DNA of 64,000 nucleotides from Aphelocoma coerulescens (taxonomy: Eukaryota; Chordata; Aves; Passeriformes; Corvidae), in contig NC_091017.1 of NCBI RefSeq assembly GCF_041296385.1, positions 54,124,214-54,188,213 of the forward strand, in the 5' to 3' direction. Shown here in pieces: positions 11,630 to 24,472 of the stretch (the stretch's first letter is position 1; each line of letters starts with the position of its first letter). The position numbers and the translations under genes were made by a program. The notes under the pieces were generated by a model. The model saw nothing but the letters and a program-made list of their open reading frames with translations, did no database searches and had not been told where the DNA came from.

Positions 11630-13772
11630 ATGAATTTGTCAAAAGGAAAACAACATCCATGACACCAATATGTTTTGACAAGAATTTAGACAACTATATG
11701 AACATCTCAGAAGAAATGTCAATCATGTCAGGAAAAAGTCAAGAAATTAAAATTACTATGGCTGGCTTTGTGCATTTTAAAAATAATTGTTAATATTTAA
11801 TAAATGTACTTTAAAAATCATTAATTAAAGCATTCTCTCTCCTCCCCCAATTAAAATAAATACAATAGATTCACTAGATTCAGAAAAAACCCTATTCTTT
11901 TTACACGGATTAAAAAAAGCATCTCAGACAACAGCTCTATCAGAAGTACTAGTTACCAATGGTGCAAGTCTTATATACATTCACTACAGCATCTCTTAAG
12001 GGAGTTTGAACACTTCTGTTTTGATATTTATAGTTATATAATTACATTTATTACTTGGGTGCAGGATCATGTACAACAAGGGAATAAATATATATGTATT
12101 TCTTCATTTTCAATTTCAGTGTATCATGATGGATAAGATCCAGGATAAGATTCTGAAGAGCCAGGATACTGTTAAATATTTGATGACTGTTAGGAGCCAA
12201 GTAATTTTTTGCAATTCATGGCACTGTTTCCTCATATAAAAATAAGTCAAAGAATATTAACTTTCTAACCTTCTTTGTAAAATACTTGTGTTGAAAATTT
12301 ATATGCAACAATAAAATAGTTTAAAGGCAGAGAGAGAGAAAAACACATTCAAGTGGTAATCCAGGCACCCCTGACTCCAGTGGTGAACAATTCCACCTTT
12401 TTTTTTCTCCATTCAGTGAAGTAACAAGCACTACCACTTGTTTTAAAAGGTTGTCAAAATATCTTTTTCTATTGAAGTTCAATTCTGAGACAAATGTTTA
12501 AAAGAAATATGCAGACTCCATGAGGATGCACTCACTGACATGTTCTTAGAAAAGCTTATTTCAAAAGCAAATCCCTTCTAAGGTAAAAAGTCAAAAGTAA
12601 GCAGAGTTTAGACTGATCTGGAAATTCTCTGCTGCTAAAGAGGAAATTTAGATACAGTCAATTTAAAAATTAATATTACTTGCAATACTGTATGGCATAT
12701 ACAGTCTTCAGTGTTCGTCTGTGAGACAGAAACACAGAGGGAGGATGCAACACTCATTTAAATAAATGATATTTACTTCATTGGGGAAGAATTTTAGGTA
12801 CTTATGACCTGAGTAAGAGATACTAAATGATCATAATCTGTTTGGCATTCTGCTAACATACAGACCTCACACATTTTTATCTGCATGACCTTCTTGTTTC
12901 AAAATATTTCTTCTTTGTAAAGAGCTGGACTTAGTTCCATGTGACTTGGTTCCAATATTATTTCTTGGATCAAGGTGGTCATTATTATCCATATGAATTG
13001 ACAAATAAATATTCCTCATATTATAATATAAAAGCACAGAAGGAAAGCCCCTGGGTTGGTATAATTTTGTAACTGCTGAAGACATTATCTCCATGAAGTT
13101 CAAATCTGATAAAAATTCAGAAAAGTTAAATTTTTCTGAGCTGGCTACAATGTTTCTTCCCACAGAACTATGGCAGATTAATAATATACTCTCTCTCTCT
13201 CATTATTTTCTTTCCAAAAAAACATGAAAAAAAATGCATTAAGGTAACAAAATGATCATTGGAATGAAACAGGCATTTAATCAAAATAATATAGGTTCTG
13301 GGAAACAAATTTTCCTACAAGTTTTTGCATGGATCTTATAATAAAAGCATTTCATAAATGGACTTTGCATTTCGCCCCCACCAAAAGCCACTCTGAACAC
13401 AAAACTCTCTAAAGTTTTAACACATCCAAAAAGATAATAATATTTTAGATTAAAAAGTTTGATGAGTCTACCCAATTCCATTTAAGAACCATTCAATCTC
13501 ATTTTAAATCTCATGTTCTCTAAATATTCTCTAATGATTTTAAAGTAAGTAAAGGACACATAGTATTGGTAAAATGTAAGAAAAGATCAAGTCCAATTAA
13601 TATTTTCTCTTAAAGGGAACTATTCTCTATCAAAATTTGTTACACTGCCTTATGTAGCCAGTACTTTGCAATAACGAGAGTAATAATGTTTTCTTGTCCT
13701 ACTGTTGTGAGGATAAACTAAACAATTTCTACATGTATGCAATATTTTGTGCAGTAATGTAATATCTAGCTC

Positions 13773-13812
13773 TAATGTAATTATTCCATAATTATTACAT
13801 AATGTAATTATT
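13773..13812. repeat. Direct 13-bp repeats in homeodomain-like AT block
   Basis: The 13-mer taatgtaattatt occurs exactly at 13773-13785 and again at 13800-13812, and the bases between them (ataattattacat) are close to its reverse complement. Each copy contains TAAT/ATTA cores of the kind bound by homeodomain proteins. Such cores are frequent in AT-rich DNA, so the exact repetition is the notable part, not the cores. Confidence 0.6.
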
Positions 13813-14594
13813 ATGTAAACATTATTATTACTGGTCTCACAGAATTTGGCAAATATATGTACTTGTATAATATTTTCCTAGTTCCTTTCAGCCACCTCTT
13901 CATAAAGGTGGCAGATTCTGAGGAACTTGGTGGTAGTTTAAACATTCTAGTTTTAATAATGATTAATGTGAACAATTCCAATCCATGTTCTATAAAGACA
14001 TAAAGGTTATCCATTGCTCTAAACGTGATACACTGAATTACAATCTCCCAGCAATAAAACACCATCAAATAAATCCTGACTTACATTTATTACTACTATT
14101 ATTCACTGCTATTGAGTGATACTAAGAATATTTTTAGACTCGTTATACCAAAATGCTTTCAAACATAGGCTACTTGTCAAAAAATAAAATTTATGTAAAT
14201 GGTATCTTGAACTGAGTACAATTATGCTATTCTGCATCATCTTTGAGAAGGATGCTTGCATTACCATCTCATAAAGTAACCTTGCTCAAGTTTTCTGGGT
14301 TACTTTTGTCCTGTTACTGCGAGTAATATATGTGCCTCAGAGTGGAAGAAAACTGCTTTGTCTGCATATCCTCCTGAGCTGTAGCTGCTGTGTTTCATCC
14401 TGCAGGACCAAGTTGTGACCACACCTTTTTTAGGTGACCCCATTCCCCTCATGCATTCAAAGTGTAACTAGGGAGCAAAAAAAGCAAAACAAAAAACCCA
14501 GACACTCAAACAAAAAAAGTTTTGCTGTATATCTGTATTGCTGAAAACCCTACAGATTAAGAGAGAAGGTGGTAAGTTATTCTGTTGCTCTTGT

Positions 14595-14635
14595 CCACAA
14601 CACACAAACCACAAACCAACCACAACCAAACCACA
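14595..14635. repeat. A/C-only low-complexity tract
   Basis: Forty-one consecutive bases contain only A and C (no G or T), with AACC and ACAAACC motifs, ending next to a 10-bp palindrome ccacatgtgg. An A-rich tract lies just upstream at 14475-14520. Simple strand-asymmetric low-complexity DNA. Confidence 0.75.
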
Positions 14636-15570
14636 TGTGGCCCAAAACATCAGGAGCTAACTAGAAAATTGGCTAAAAGCAGGTGCTATCTTGAGGATAG
14701 TTCTGCATTCAGTAGAAACTTGCCTTGATTTATCAAAAGATAGATTTGTCCCACTGCAGATTTTTGTGAAAGCTGTTGAGAAGAAAGCAGGAAAGTATCA
14801 TGCAGGACAGTTGCAGTGTACACCAGATTCCCTTCGCCTGGGCACAAGGACAGTTTCATGACTTACTGAGTGTGCAATGTGCATTTTAACTCATAGTTTG
14901 TATCATCAATATATATTAGAAGTCAATATTAAAGATAAACCAACATCAAAAGCAAATGTAAGTTTGAATTAAAATTGTGTTATTTTGCATTGCTCCTGCT
15001 TGTGGTTCATACAAAATCTGCCAAATCTGTGGAAAATTCTAGGCACACCAGTGACTCTGGTAACAACAGGTGTTCTGGAAAAAATATCAAGTTTTCTGAC
15101 TAGCAAGGACATTTTTAAATGAAAGAGGGCTGAGGGTTAAGTTCAGTGATCCTTCTTGCCATAAGACAATACCATGGGAAGCATGTCTACGTCTGTGCTA
15201 CTGGCAATGGTACACGTGTTTTAACATTCACGGTCACTGCTTGCAGTCAGACATTTGGGACTTAACATACTCGTAACAAAATAACAACAGCATATACCAT
15301 CTGCTGCAGGTGTACACTTCAAAATATTGCTCTGGTATACACAAGTTTTGTAAATATTCATGTCTCAAGGTGAGTCCCATTTTCATTTCTACTTTGCATA
15401 TCAAACTACATATTTTACTTAGGTTGGACATATTTTGTTATTTGAAAGACTCAACAAAAGGCTTTTAGGGATAACTCTTAGTTACAGAGGGAAATTCTCT
15501 GTTGTCTGTGGAAACAGCATGCAAAGTGACCTATATTATTCTGATAACTCAATGTGTGACACCACTGCCA

Positions 15571-15742
15571 TTTGCCCAGAGAATCTGTGGATGCCCCATT
15601 CCTGGAAATATTCAAGGCCAGTTTGCATGGGGCTCTGAGCAATCTTGTCTAGTGAATGGTGTCTCTGCCCATGGCTGAGGGGCTGGAATTAGATGACCTT
15701 TAAGGTCTCTTCCAACCCAAACCTTTCCATGATTCTATGATC
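15571..15742 (+). mobile_element. CR1 LINE 3' end, short fragment
   Basis: Plus-strand CR1 tail: 'ttgcccagagaatctgtgg', 'atgccccattcctggaa', 'ttcaaggccag', 'tctagtgaatggtgtctctg', 'cccatggctgagggg', 'gatgacctttaaggtctctt', 'ccaacccaaacctttccatg' and the octamer-like end 'attctatga'. Only the last 170 bases survive, so it is strongly 5'-truncated. The first 30 codons could encode the end of ORF2 (WMPHSWKYSRPV resembles the decayed family C-terminus), but there is no functional frame. Confidence 0.9.
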
Positions 15743-16555
15743 TAAATGCATTGGATGCGATCACTGAACAGATGATTACAGTATGGATTTAGTCTTATCT
15801 GTGTAATTATTGCTGATTGCATTATCTTCAGCATTTCCTTAGAAATTGTTACAGTTCAGAAGCATTGGGGCTGACTGGTAGGTGATGGCAGCTGCAGAAA
15901 TTAATATCAAAGACTAGAGGAACTCCTTCCAGGGCCAGGATAGCCATGTGGCTAATGCTGTGGGATTTATTATTAGAAATAGTCACAGGTGTTTTAAGTA
16001 TTACTTGTAGTATTACATTCCCTTTGTCAAGTATTTTTTTTTGTTAAAGCCACTTCATATATCTCTGTATGACTTTTTTACTAACTGGAAGAAACATCCT
16101 AGGAATTGAAATTGATAAGGAGTTTGTTTCCTGAAGCATTGATTTTTCTCTTATGCTAAAATGCAAGATATTGATTTGTAGAGTTTCCTTTCAATATTCA
16201 AATACATCTACATATTCTGATGGCATGGTTGGTCTATATTTTACATTGGTCTGTGAGCTTTCTCACACATTCATGTTGATCATCTTGTAATTGTTTTCTT
16301 CTGGATATTTGTGACTACTGTAGTCACTATTAGAGGGAATCTTTCTTTACTGATTTGTGATAAAAGTTGTCTTGTTTTGTGTAAAGGAATTTTGCCCTAA
16401 CCTTTTCTGAGCAGTGATTCTGCTTTCATTCTGTCTGAACACCTCCATTACATATTTGGATAAACAACTATACTGAGTGCAGAAGTGTGGTGCTCACTGT
16501 CTTGTGATTCTTTATTAGGAGAGATGCAAAAAATTTCTATACTAGTTTTGTCTTT
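15743..16555. other. Unique DNA between two CR1 copies
   Basis: No gene or repeat family recognised. It contains a small perfect palindrome with one spacer base, gtgactac-t-gtagtcac, at 16311-16327. Confidence 0.55.
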
Positions 16556-17087
16556 GCATAGAGTTGTTAGAGTTGCAAAAGACCTCTAAGATCATTGAAT
16601 CCAACTGCTAAAGGAGCACCGTATTCAGTACTAAGCCATTAAACTACCACCTAAGTGCCACAACTACACAGTTTTTGATGCTGCCAGGGATGGTGACTCC
16701 ACCATTTCCTGGGCAGCCTGTTCCAATGTCTGACCACTCTTTCACCCAAGTACTTTTTTCTAATATTGAATCTAAACCTCCCTTGGTACTCCTTGAAGCC
16801 ATTTCCTCTTGTCCTATCGCTCATTACTTAGGAGAAGAGACTGACACCCATCTTGCTCCTGCCTCCTTTCACGCAGTTGTAGAGAGTGATAAGGTCTCCC
16901 CTGAGCCTCCTTTTCTCCAGGCTAAACATCCAAAGCTGCCTCAGCAGCTCCTTATAAGCTTTGTGCCTTAGACCCTTCACCAGCTCCATTGCCCTTGTCT
17001 GGACTCACTCCAGCACCTCAAAGTTTTTCTTGTAGTGAGGGGCCCAAAACTGAACCTCACCAGTGCTGAGTACAGGGGCAAAGCATT
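16556..17087 (-). mobile_element. CR1 LINE, 3' 530 bp
   Basis: Antisense on the plus strand and similar to the copy at 9798-10468. Landmarks are 'gacctctaagatcattgaat' near the element's 3' end, 'gggatggtgactccacc', 'cctgggcagcctgttccaat', 'cctcttgtcctatcgctc', 'gcctccttttctccaggcta', 'tccattgcccttgtctggac' and 'ggggcccaaaactgaacctc'. About 20-25 bases that family members carry between 'aactgaac' and 'ctcaccagtgctgagtac' are missing. The sense-strand frame is interrupted, so this is a dead 5'-truncated copy. Confidence 0.85.
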
Positions 17088-18204
17088 CTTTTAATTGTAA
17101 AATATTAATGATAAGACCAAGGCTTCTCCTGTTCCCTGCTGCTGTTCTAGCATCAGTATGATTGGCTGCATGCTCTATGGTATTTTAATATAGACACCTC
17201 ATTTTCCTATTGTGAACAAAATGAATTTCTCAAACTGTTTAAATGTAGTGTAATATATATTATAGTCCCCATTTTGATTAAGTCTTCCAGAATTCACATA
17301 TCAGTCAGTATCACATTGCACATTCTCTCAGCTCCCCTGTGAATCAATTCAGCTAATGCTTTTGCAAAGAAATTGGTTAATTGTTGAGCCTAAAAAATAA
17401 CTGTGAGCAAGAGAGCTTAATAACCCACAGACATTTACGAAGGCTTACATAAACACCAAATTTTAAAAACAGCTGAAATGTAAGCATTTCCTAATGGCAA
17501 AGAGTATCTGGCAGTTTGTGAAGTACAATTAGTCAACTAAACTATAGAAAATACTGATTTTTTCAGAGAAGAAAATTGAGGTTCAGCAAGATTTAGATTC
17601 TTCTTCTTAATGCTATTTGAAAATCCCTAGGAAGTGTTTAACTAATAATATATGGGGATTTAATATTTAGTCTACTGCTTTAAAAAGTTTTTTATACACA
17701 AAAACCTTCAAAGCATTAAAGCATTAAAATAGGACTGAAAACTGAATGTTAACGTCCCTGCTTTTAGACTGAGTTGAACTTTTTGAAGAATGATCCTTGC
17801 TTGACACCGACACACAAATTTTTTTTTTGTGTACCAGCTGGATTTCATTGCCATAGGAAAACTGTCTACCTCAAAGGCAAATTCAAGGATGAGTCATTCA
17901 AATCTTTAACAAGAAACACAGATGGAAAAATGCCACAGCTGCACAGAGCTGGAAGCAGAAAAGTGCATGACCTTAATGAATATGCTTTTACATTTTACAG
18001 ATTCCATCAGAGAATTTGCAGTAGCTGCAGAATCCCATGAAACCATAAAAACATTTCTGCATTGTTTTATCCCACTGTTGCAAGAAAATATGTGTGATTA
18101 GAAATATAACATGGAAACTGCTTTTTACCCTTATTGCCTAGATCTGATATGTTCCTGGAATAAAAATTCAATATAGAAGTGCAACACCCATAAACATGCA
18201 TGGG

Positions 18205-18360
18205 TTTTTTTTTCATTTCCTTTTTATCCATATTTTTATTATCTTTCATGACTTTTGCATTCCAAAAGATTTTCTTTTATCTCTTCTTTGTTTTCTTTCC
18301 TCATCTCCAATTTTTGCAAATTTTTTCTCATCTTCCAAGGAATCTCCTCTCTTTCTTTGA
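18205..18360. repeat. Pyrimidine-rich low-complexity tract
   Basis: About 155 bases strongly biased to T and C on the plus strand (purines on the minus), made of TTTCTTT, CTCTTC and TCCTC motifs interrupted by single purines. It explains the lysine- and glutamate-rich peptide conceptually encoded on the minus strand, which I therefore do not treat as a gene. Confidence 0.6.
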
Positions 18361-21300
18361 CACATCTGCTGAAGTTCAACAAGGAAAAATACGCATCTGA
18401 GATGTAAGAACCCTGTGCAGCAATCCATGCCGGAGGGTTATCAGAGAAAAAGCAGCCTTTCAGAAAAGGATCTATTGTGTGCAGGATCCATGGCCAGGCC
18501 AAAATCTCTAGTCCTTGTGTATCCCAGGGTGGGAACAACGTCTGAGAGTGCCTCATTCTCAGAGACAGCAACTCTTACATCAGCATTCTGGATGTGCATC
18601 TTAAGAGGCAGGCTGGCAATAAGCAGGGAAAAGCTGTTATTTCAGTAAAGGCCACGACAGATTCAGCTCAGATTCCTACTTATTAGTTGCATTCACAAAT
18701 GTTCATAGCCTATTACTAAAGAAAGCATCTAAAGCTCTAAATCACTCCTACTGTTAAACCAAAAAGAGTAACACTCCCTTCCCTCCATGTATAATGTATT
18801 ACAATGAGCAGAATCAGAGAAGAATATTGGGTGCAGATGCTTTTTTTCTACCCACATAAAACAAAATATCGAATTTCCTGTGCATAGACAGTAGTGGAGA
18901 GCAAGTAAGTATTTGATTGGGCACTGCTTAAGAATGATCTAAAAGAGGAAGGGCAAAAAAGATATTGTATATCCTCTGAGTAGTTAAGAGTTCAGGGATT
19001 GAAACCTTAAATGTAGCTACATAGATAAAACCCTAATCTTCAAGTGTAAACTTTTCTTTCTGACATCAGTTGTTCTGTACTCAATTAGACAATGACATTC
19101 TAAAGAATCATTTTCCTGTTCAGTAATACAGTTTTCTTATATACAGAAGAAATGTTAGCCACAAATATCAATATATCTCTTTTATTCAGAGGCACACAGC
19201 CATATGTCACTTACTGGAATATCAGAGCTGATAAGACAAGCCAAATGCTGAAAGCTCTGCTGTTTATTGAAGAGAGAAATAAGGTTGATATATACTGTGG
19301 GTCAGTTTTGGCAAAGGAAAGATCCTTTAATGTTCCATCCCCTCTATTTCCCTTATCAAAATACTTTTATTTTATTCTCATCGGCTAGACATTACTCTAT
19401 TTTCAATTCCTGATTTGTTTCCCTGATTTTCTGCTGTTTAAACGTCTTGATTTTGCATAGCTTCTCATGCTAAATCACTGTTTAAAGCTGTTTGATCCCT
19501 CACTCTGATCATACCCCACAAGGAACATCCAGAAGATATTTCTTCCACAATATAACTAACACAGTTTAGAGATCCTTCTGGAGCTGTTACTTAAAGCAGC
19601 TATCCATTTATGACCTGATCTAAGTAAAGTTTCTCTAATGAAAATTGATAAGATAGGAGAATATTGTGGAAGAACATGGAAAAGATATAGAGCCATAGCA
19701 CAAAAAATATTTACATAAGATCAAACACACCTGTAATGTAACAACACTGAAATCAGGAGTTTACATCACAGGATGAATCCAGTCCTGACATACCCTATGA
19801 ATAAGGAAGGTTTCAAGGCAATATAAATACAAGATATAACCCTGTAGTCTTACTACAAGTTACTTCTATTCACTAGAAATTCTAGTAGGGGTAGGTCTCT
19901 TGCAAGGGAAGATAAAATATGGATTTCCAGGTCACAGCCAAAATTCTAGGTATTTTTGAAAATCAAATAATAGCATAAGAGATTTTTCAGTCTTCAAACC
20001 CTATGGTTGATCCCAGTTTTTGCCTGAAGTGCATGGATATTGACACAGTGAAAGTATTTCAGAGAACAGATCTGGATCTAGCTATTCCAGAGGGTCTCCA
20101 GCATGCTGCACAACCAGCAGCCCTCCCCTGAGGCTGACTTTGTCACTTCTGTGATGCAGAGTATCTAACATTTTCTGGTCTGAACCATAAGACTTAAAAT
20201 CAACTCCTGACCCTGCTGCAGGTCTCCATGGTTACAGTACAGTTAGTTGCTGCTTTGTACCCAGGAAAGATGTGATTTTTAAAAACTCAAGCTGCATTTG
20301 TAGAATGACAATCTCAGTTTTGACTTTTCCCCCAACACACGGAGAACATACAAATCATTTTCATAAGAGAGGGCAAATGTAAAGGTATCCCAACCCAGTA
20401 TCCCCACCCAGACAGACAAACTGCTCAGATAAAAATGTTCAGAGGGCAGGAGTTATGGTAGGAGAGACCAACCTAAAGGTTTTGAGAATGAAGCCTTGTA
20501 AGGGACAAGTAACAACCATTTGTGCAGACTGTTTTTCTTTCAAAGCCCTTTCTCTGCAGCCTAGACCTTTGTTTACTTAAATCCTGATAAAGTTCCTGAT
20601 TCATATGAATTTTTCTCCATTAGCCTAAGGATATAAATCCAATATTAATGGTAATTAAGTGCAGCTCCTGCACTGTCAGTGCATAGATCACTATAAAAAG
20701 TGAAGAGAAAAGGTATTTAGGAACATGTGTTCACCTCATTTTACATTAACTAAAGACAAAGAAAATCACAAGTAGATTTCCCTATTATTATTCATCTTTG
20801 TAAAAATATCCCCAGCTTTTATCTCAACAGCTACAAGGGACCAGGATGTCAGCTTTACGTTTTGAAGCACCATCATCAAAGTGCCCTCTAGCAAGACTGA
20901 CTTAGCAGAGACAATGCCACCTACTGAAATATTAACATCCCTTGCTTCAGGACACTTTCCTTCATCACTAATTGTCAAAGCAGAATTGACAGTGTTACCT
21001 AGAGAGCTGCTAAGTTTAAACTGCATCACTACTGTTCTCAAAATAGATGAGGGACCTCTTCTTCTCATCTCTCCTTATGATAATAGGAGAGGAAGAACAC
21101 AAGCTATTGCCAGGCATATGTACAAAAAACTCCCAGTATAATGTAAGGCCTTGCCTTCTTTTCATTTTCTCTCGAGATTTTTTTTCTCCTTCACAACTGG
21201 AGCAAAAGATGTTTTTGTTTCTGATCAGCTTTTTTCCTACCTTAGAAAAGGCCAGATGAACATATAATCTGCAAAAGAACAAAATCATTATTCACTGCAG

Positions 21301-22019
21301 AATACGAATAACTAAGGTTTCCTCTCTAGGACTAACATTGCTAAAAGATAGTGGAAATCTTTTTTTCTTATAGGAAAAAAAGACCACTGAACTAACATAT
21401 CCTGAACATACATAGCAGAAACTTCTTCCTAAGATTTGATTTTTTTTAAATGTATCTTGCTCTGTCAAAAGGGCTTGTTTCAAAAGCCTTAACTATTAAA
21501 ATAGGATGAGAGCTGTCTTATATAACAGTATTTAAAAGACATTGACTGCATAAAAGCAGCTCAGGGAACTGAGTAAAGTTTTAGCTATGTCAGGATTTTT
21601 GCTCTATTTTAAATAAGTCATTCTACAAAACACAGCATAAATAGTCAGCAGTATAATCCTCCAGTTCTTCATCATGGGAGGAGTTCCCAGAAAGTTTTCC
21701 TAACCTTTCATGTACTTTTTTCTCTAACTGATCAAAACTTCTCACCAGAACAGAAAATGAATGTTGTTTAGCCCGACAAAAACAGACATATACAAAAACT
21801 TAAAACAATGGTACGCATTTCAAAACATTCATAAATTACAATAAAATTAGATTTTGCTCTTCTTTTCTTTTGTAAGCCAGTCTGTTGTCCTTTTGAAGCA
21901 AAACAAATGGCGTATGAATGTTGCAGTCCTGTATGATCTGACAGTGTCCAGCTTGATATAAAATGTTAGTTCACGTCCACCTTAGCAAGAATAACATACA
22001 GACAGGAGAGTTAATGTCA

Positions 22020-22037
22020 GGGTTAGGTTTAGGGTTA
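22020..22037 (+). repeat. Three telomere-like hexamers (interstitial telomeric tract)
   Basis: GGGTTAGGTTTAGGGTTA is three in-phase copies of the vertebrate telomere hexamer with one mismatch (GGTTTA in the middle). It is 18 bases long and sits in otherwise AT-rich unique DNA. Short tracts like this can be left by telomerase-type repair of breaks; chance remains possible. Confidence 0.55.
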
Positions 22038-24427
22038 TACAGAATATTATTTCTTCTTGATGATCCATCTTATAAATTATGCACAATAAAGATGCATGAT
22101 AGGTGGTAATGGGTTCTCTTCCTTCCTGTGATTGATGTGGTCAGTACTTCAAAGGTACAAAGGAATCAAAAGTGAATCCTTTCTCTGCTGAGCAAGAACA
22201 TGAAAGGCCATACACAACAGTTATTCTGTGATTTGAAGTTAATTTCAGCCACACTTTTATTTTGCTTTTTAAATAGTTACATTAAATATTAAAGAAACAC
22301 ATAAAAATTGTTCCCATTTTCCTTAATTTTGTGTGCTGTTTAGTTAAATGCAATGCAAATGTTATACATAAAATTGCTCACATGCACAAACTTCTCAACA
22401 CTATTTTCTGAATGAGCATTTTTCCTTCTCCTCACACTTGTAAATGAGCTCTTTATTGCCAACCATTGGGATTGGATATGTGCAATTGCAGATGGCCATC
22501 ATGATCTGACAGAAATTCTAAATATTTATTTTTTCTGCATAAGCAGTTTATGGTGAAATAATTCATCCACATTGAAGTCACTCATTTGACACAAGCAACC
22601 AGAAGGCATCAAACCAAGAGTACCATACCCAAATTTGTATCTAACAGGTAAGAGCATGATATATGTGAGACATGCATACTTATAAATATATAATGTACAG
22701 ATTCAGCTCAAAGATTGGAATTGTTTTTCAGAGCTTCATTTGTCCGCTTTATAATTTAAATTCCATTTTAAGAGTCGGGGTTATTTCTCTGTCCTTTTGC
22801 TTGCTTCTCTTATGCAGTGCTATATAAATGGAGCTTCTGTAAAATAAAGCAGTGTTTTGTTGCTGGTGGCACTGATAAATAAAGAACAAGATACTATAAA
22901 TATTTTATGCAGTTCCTAAAGGCTACATTCACTTTCAGATCCTTCTGCATCAGAAGTAGATTCACTGGGAGCACGTTAGTTCATTCTAGACTTGGTCTGT
23001 TCACTCTGTTTCATTATATACACATAAAATGGCAGTAGCTGATCTTTTTTTTCCATAGGGGTGTTACAAAAGCCCTACACAACAACTGCAGTTGTGACTA
23101 TAGCAGAGCAAGATGATGTCGTCACACTCACAAACAGTAGCAAAGAATGTTCTCAGTGACAGCCGGTGTGTTTGTTCAAGGTCGGGTCGCTATGACATAT
23201 TATGTTGTGTTTGCTATGTTATAGCATGTTATGTTGCTGAATAAAGCATAGCCTTGCCAACAGCAGGTGGTCCTGTGTAGGGATTTCAATGCATAAAGCT
23301 GTTCCTGTGACAGAGTTCCCCAGCCAGCTGGATATGCCCCTGGCTTCTGCATGCACACATTGGCCACAGCAGAATGAACTTTATGAGCTTTACCCAGTCT
23401 GACACTGTCTTTAGAGCTCAGCATTCATATGAGTCACATAGCCTGCCACAAAATGGTGATTTTATTTGGTATGTTGCTTTGCTACTCAGGTTGTTTTAAG
23501 TATCATTTTACTAAATTATGATTACAGTTGTTGAAATGAAAACCATTAGGAAGCTAATGAAGGACCCATCCAAACACCCACTGCTTGGCATTCCCATGGT
23601 TTTACCGAGATAGTTTGATGTGCCTCTGAGGAACACAGTACTATTCAGATTTTGCATTCAGCAAGAAATGTAACACAACTCATTCATTTATCCTTATCTA
23701 CAAAGGAATGGTTGATCCAACTGTTACCAGATAAAAGTACTTTCATGAAAGAGGACCAAGGTATTTTGGGCGTTTTTTTGTTGTTGGGGTTTTTTGTGTG
23801 CTTTTTAACTAAGTCAGCATTATTTGCTTTCAGACGGTATAGTGTCACCTCTGGCCAGACAGAACTTACTCTACTAAAATCACAAATTTTAGTAAAATTT
23901 GGTTTTATTAGTAGAATTCTCAGCCCTTCAGGTACTTTTGAAGATTTTCAGCAAAGAACCTTGCAGAGAGTGCAGTCAGAAAACAGAATTATACTACTTT
24001 CAAACTTCAGTGATTTATTCTGTAACACAGTTTTGCTAAGGAGATTTCAATCCTTCTTTTAAAGGTCTGTAAACTGGAACAGGTAACAAGTTTCCTTCAT
24101 CTGTTAACCTCAGGGTTGACCTTGGACTTTCTGCTTTGATTGTCTCCAGTTTCTGAATAAAGCTTTTGCTTTGGAAATGTTAATATATATTGATACTTTT
24201 CTCATACAGTCCTGCTGAACATAATGCAAAATTTTGTGAGGGGCTTTCATTAAATGAACCAGCTAAATGCTTTCATACTTGAAGCTGTAATTGGACATAA
24301 TATTCCTTTCTGACATTTAAAAAAAAGGCAGGTGAATTATAGCCTAGCTGACTGCTTACAGTCAGGTTTTCCAGCTCTACATTTTTAAAAGTAACAGGAT
24401 TCAAAGTCCTAATGCTACATTTAATTG

Positions 24428-24469
<42 letters not shown>
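24428..24469 (+). repeat. Pure A homopolymer of 42 bases
   Basis: Uninterrupted A from 24428 to 24469. The preceding bases are 'ctacatttaattg' and the following 'gttatctgtgactg' with a CAGT repeat. I could not find a matching target-site duplication upstream or a recognisable cDNA, so a processed-pseudogene tail is not supported. Homopolymers of this length mutate fast and are hard to sequence, so the exact length is uncertain. Confidence 0.9.

Positions 24470-24472
<3 letters not shown>

Larger units (their letters stand above)
11066..15570. other. Unique AT-rich DNA with small palindromes and low-complexity tracts
   Basis: No gene seen. Contents noted: a perfect 16-bp palindrome at 11614-11629; a TCTC tract near 13190; an AT-rich block at 13773-13830 with the 13-mer taatgtaattatt repeated exactly at 13773-13785 and 13800-13812; A-rich sequence at 14475-14520; and a 41-base stretch made only of A and C at 14595-14635. 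The many short open frames are in AT-rich sequence, lack domains and are judged chance. Confidence 0.55.

Noticed and set aside
18239..18571. 110-codon minus frame with a lysine/glutamate-rich end
   Set aside because: The charged end is the complement of a pyrimidine-rich tract; no family resemblance.
20766..21068. 100-codon minus frame with a regular-looking peptide
   Set aside because: An overlapping frame of similar length lies on the other strand; no domain or flanking splice sites support either.
23652..24062. 136-codon open frame on the plus strand
   Set aside because: No domain, no splice or promoter context, runs through a T/G-rich low-complexity patch; compatible with chance in 64 kb.
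24428..24469. Poly-A tail of a processed pseudogene
   Set aside because: No cDNA-like body, no poly-A signal at the right distance and no matching target duplication were found.
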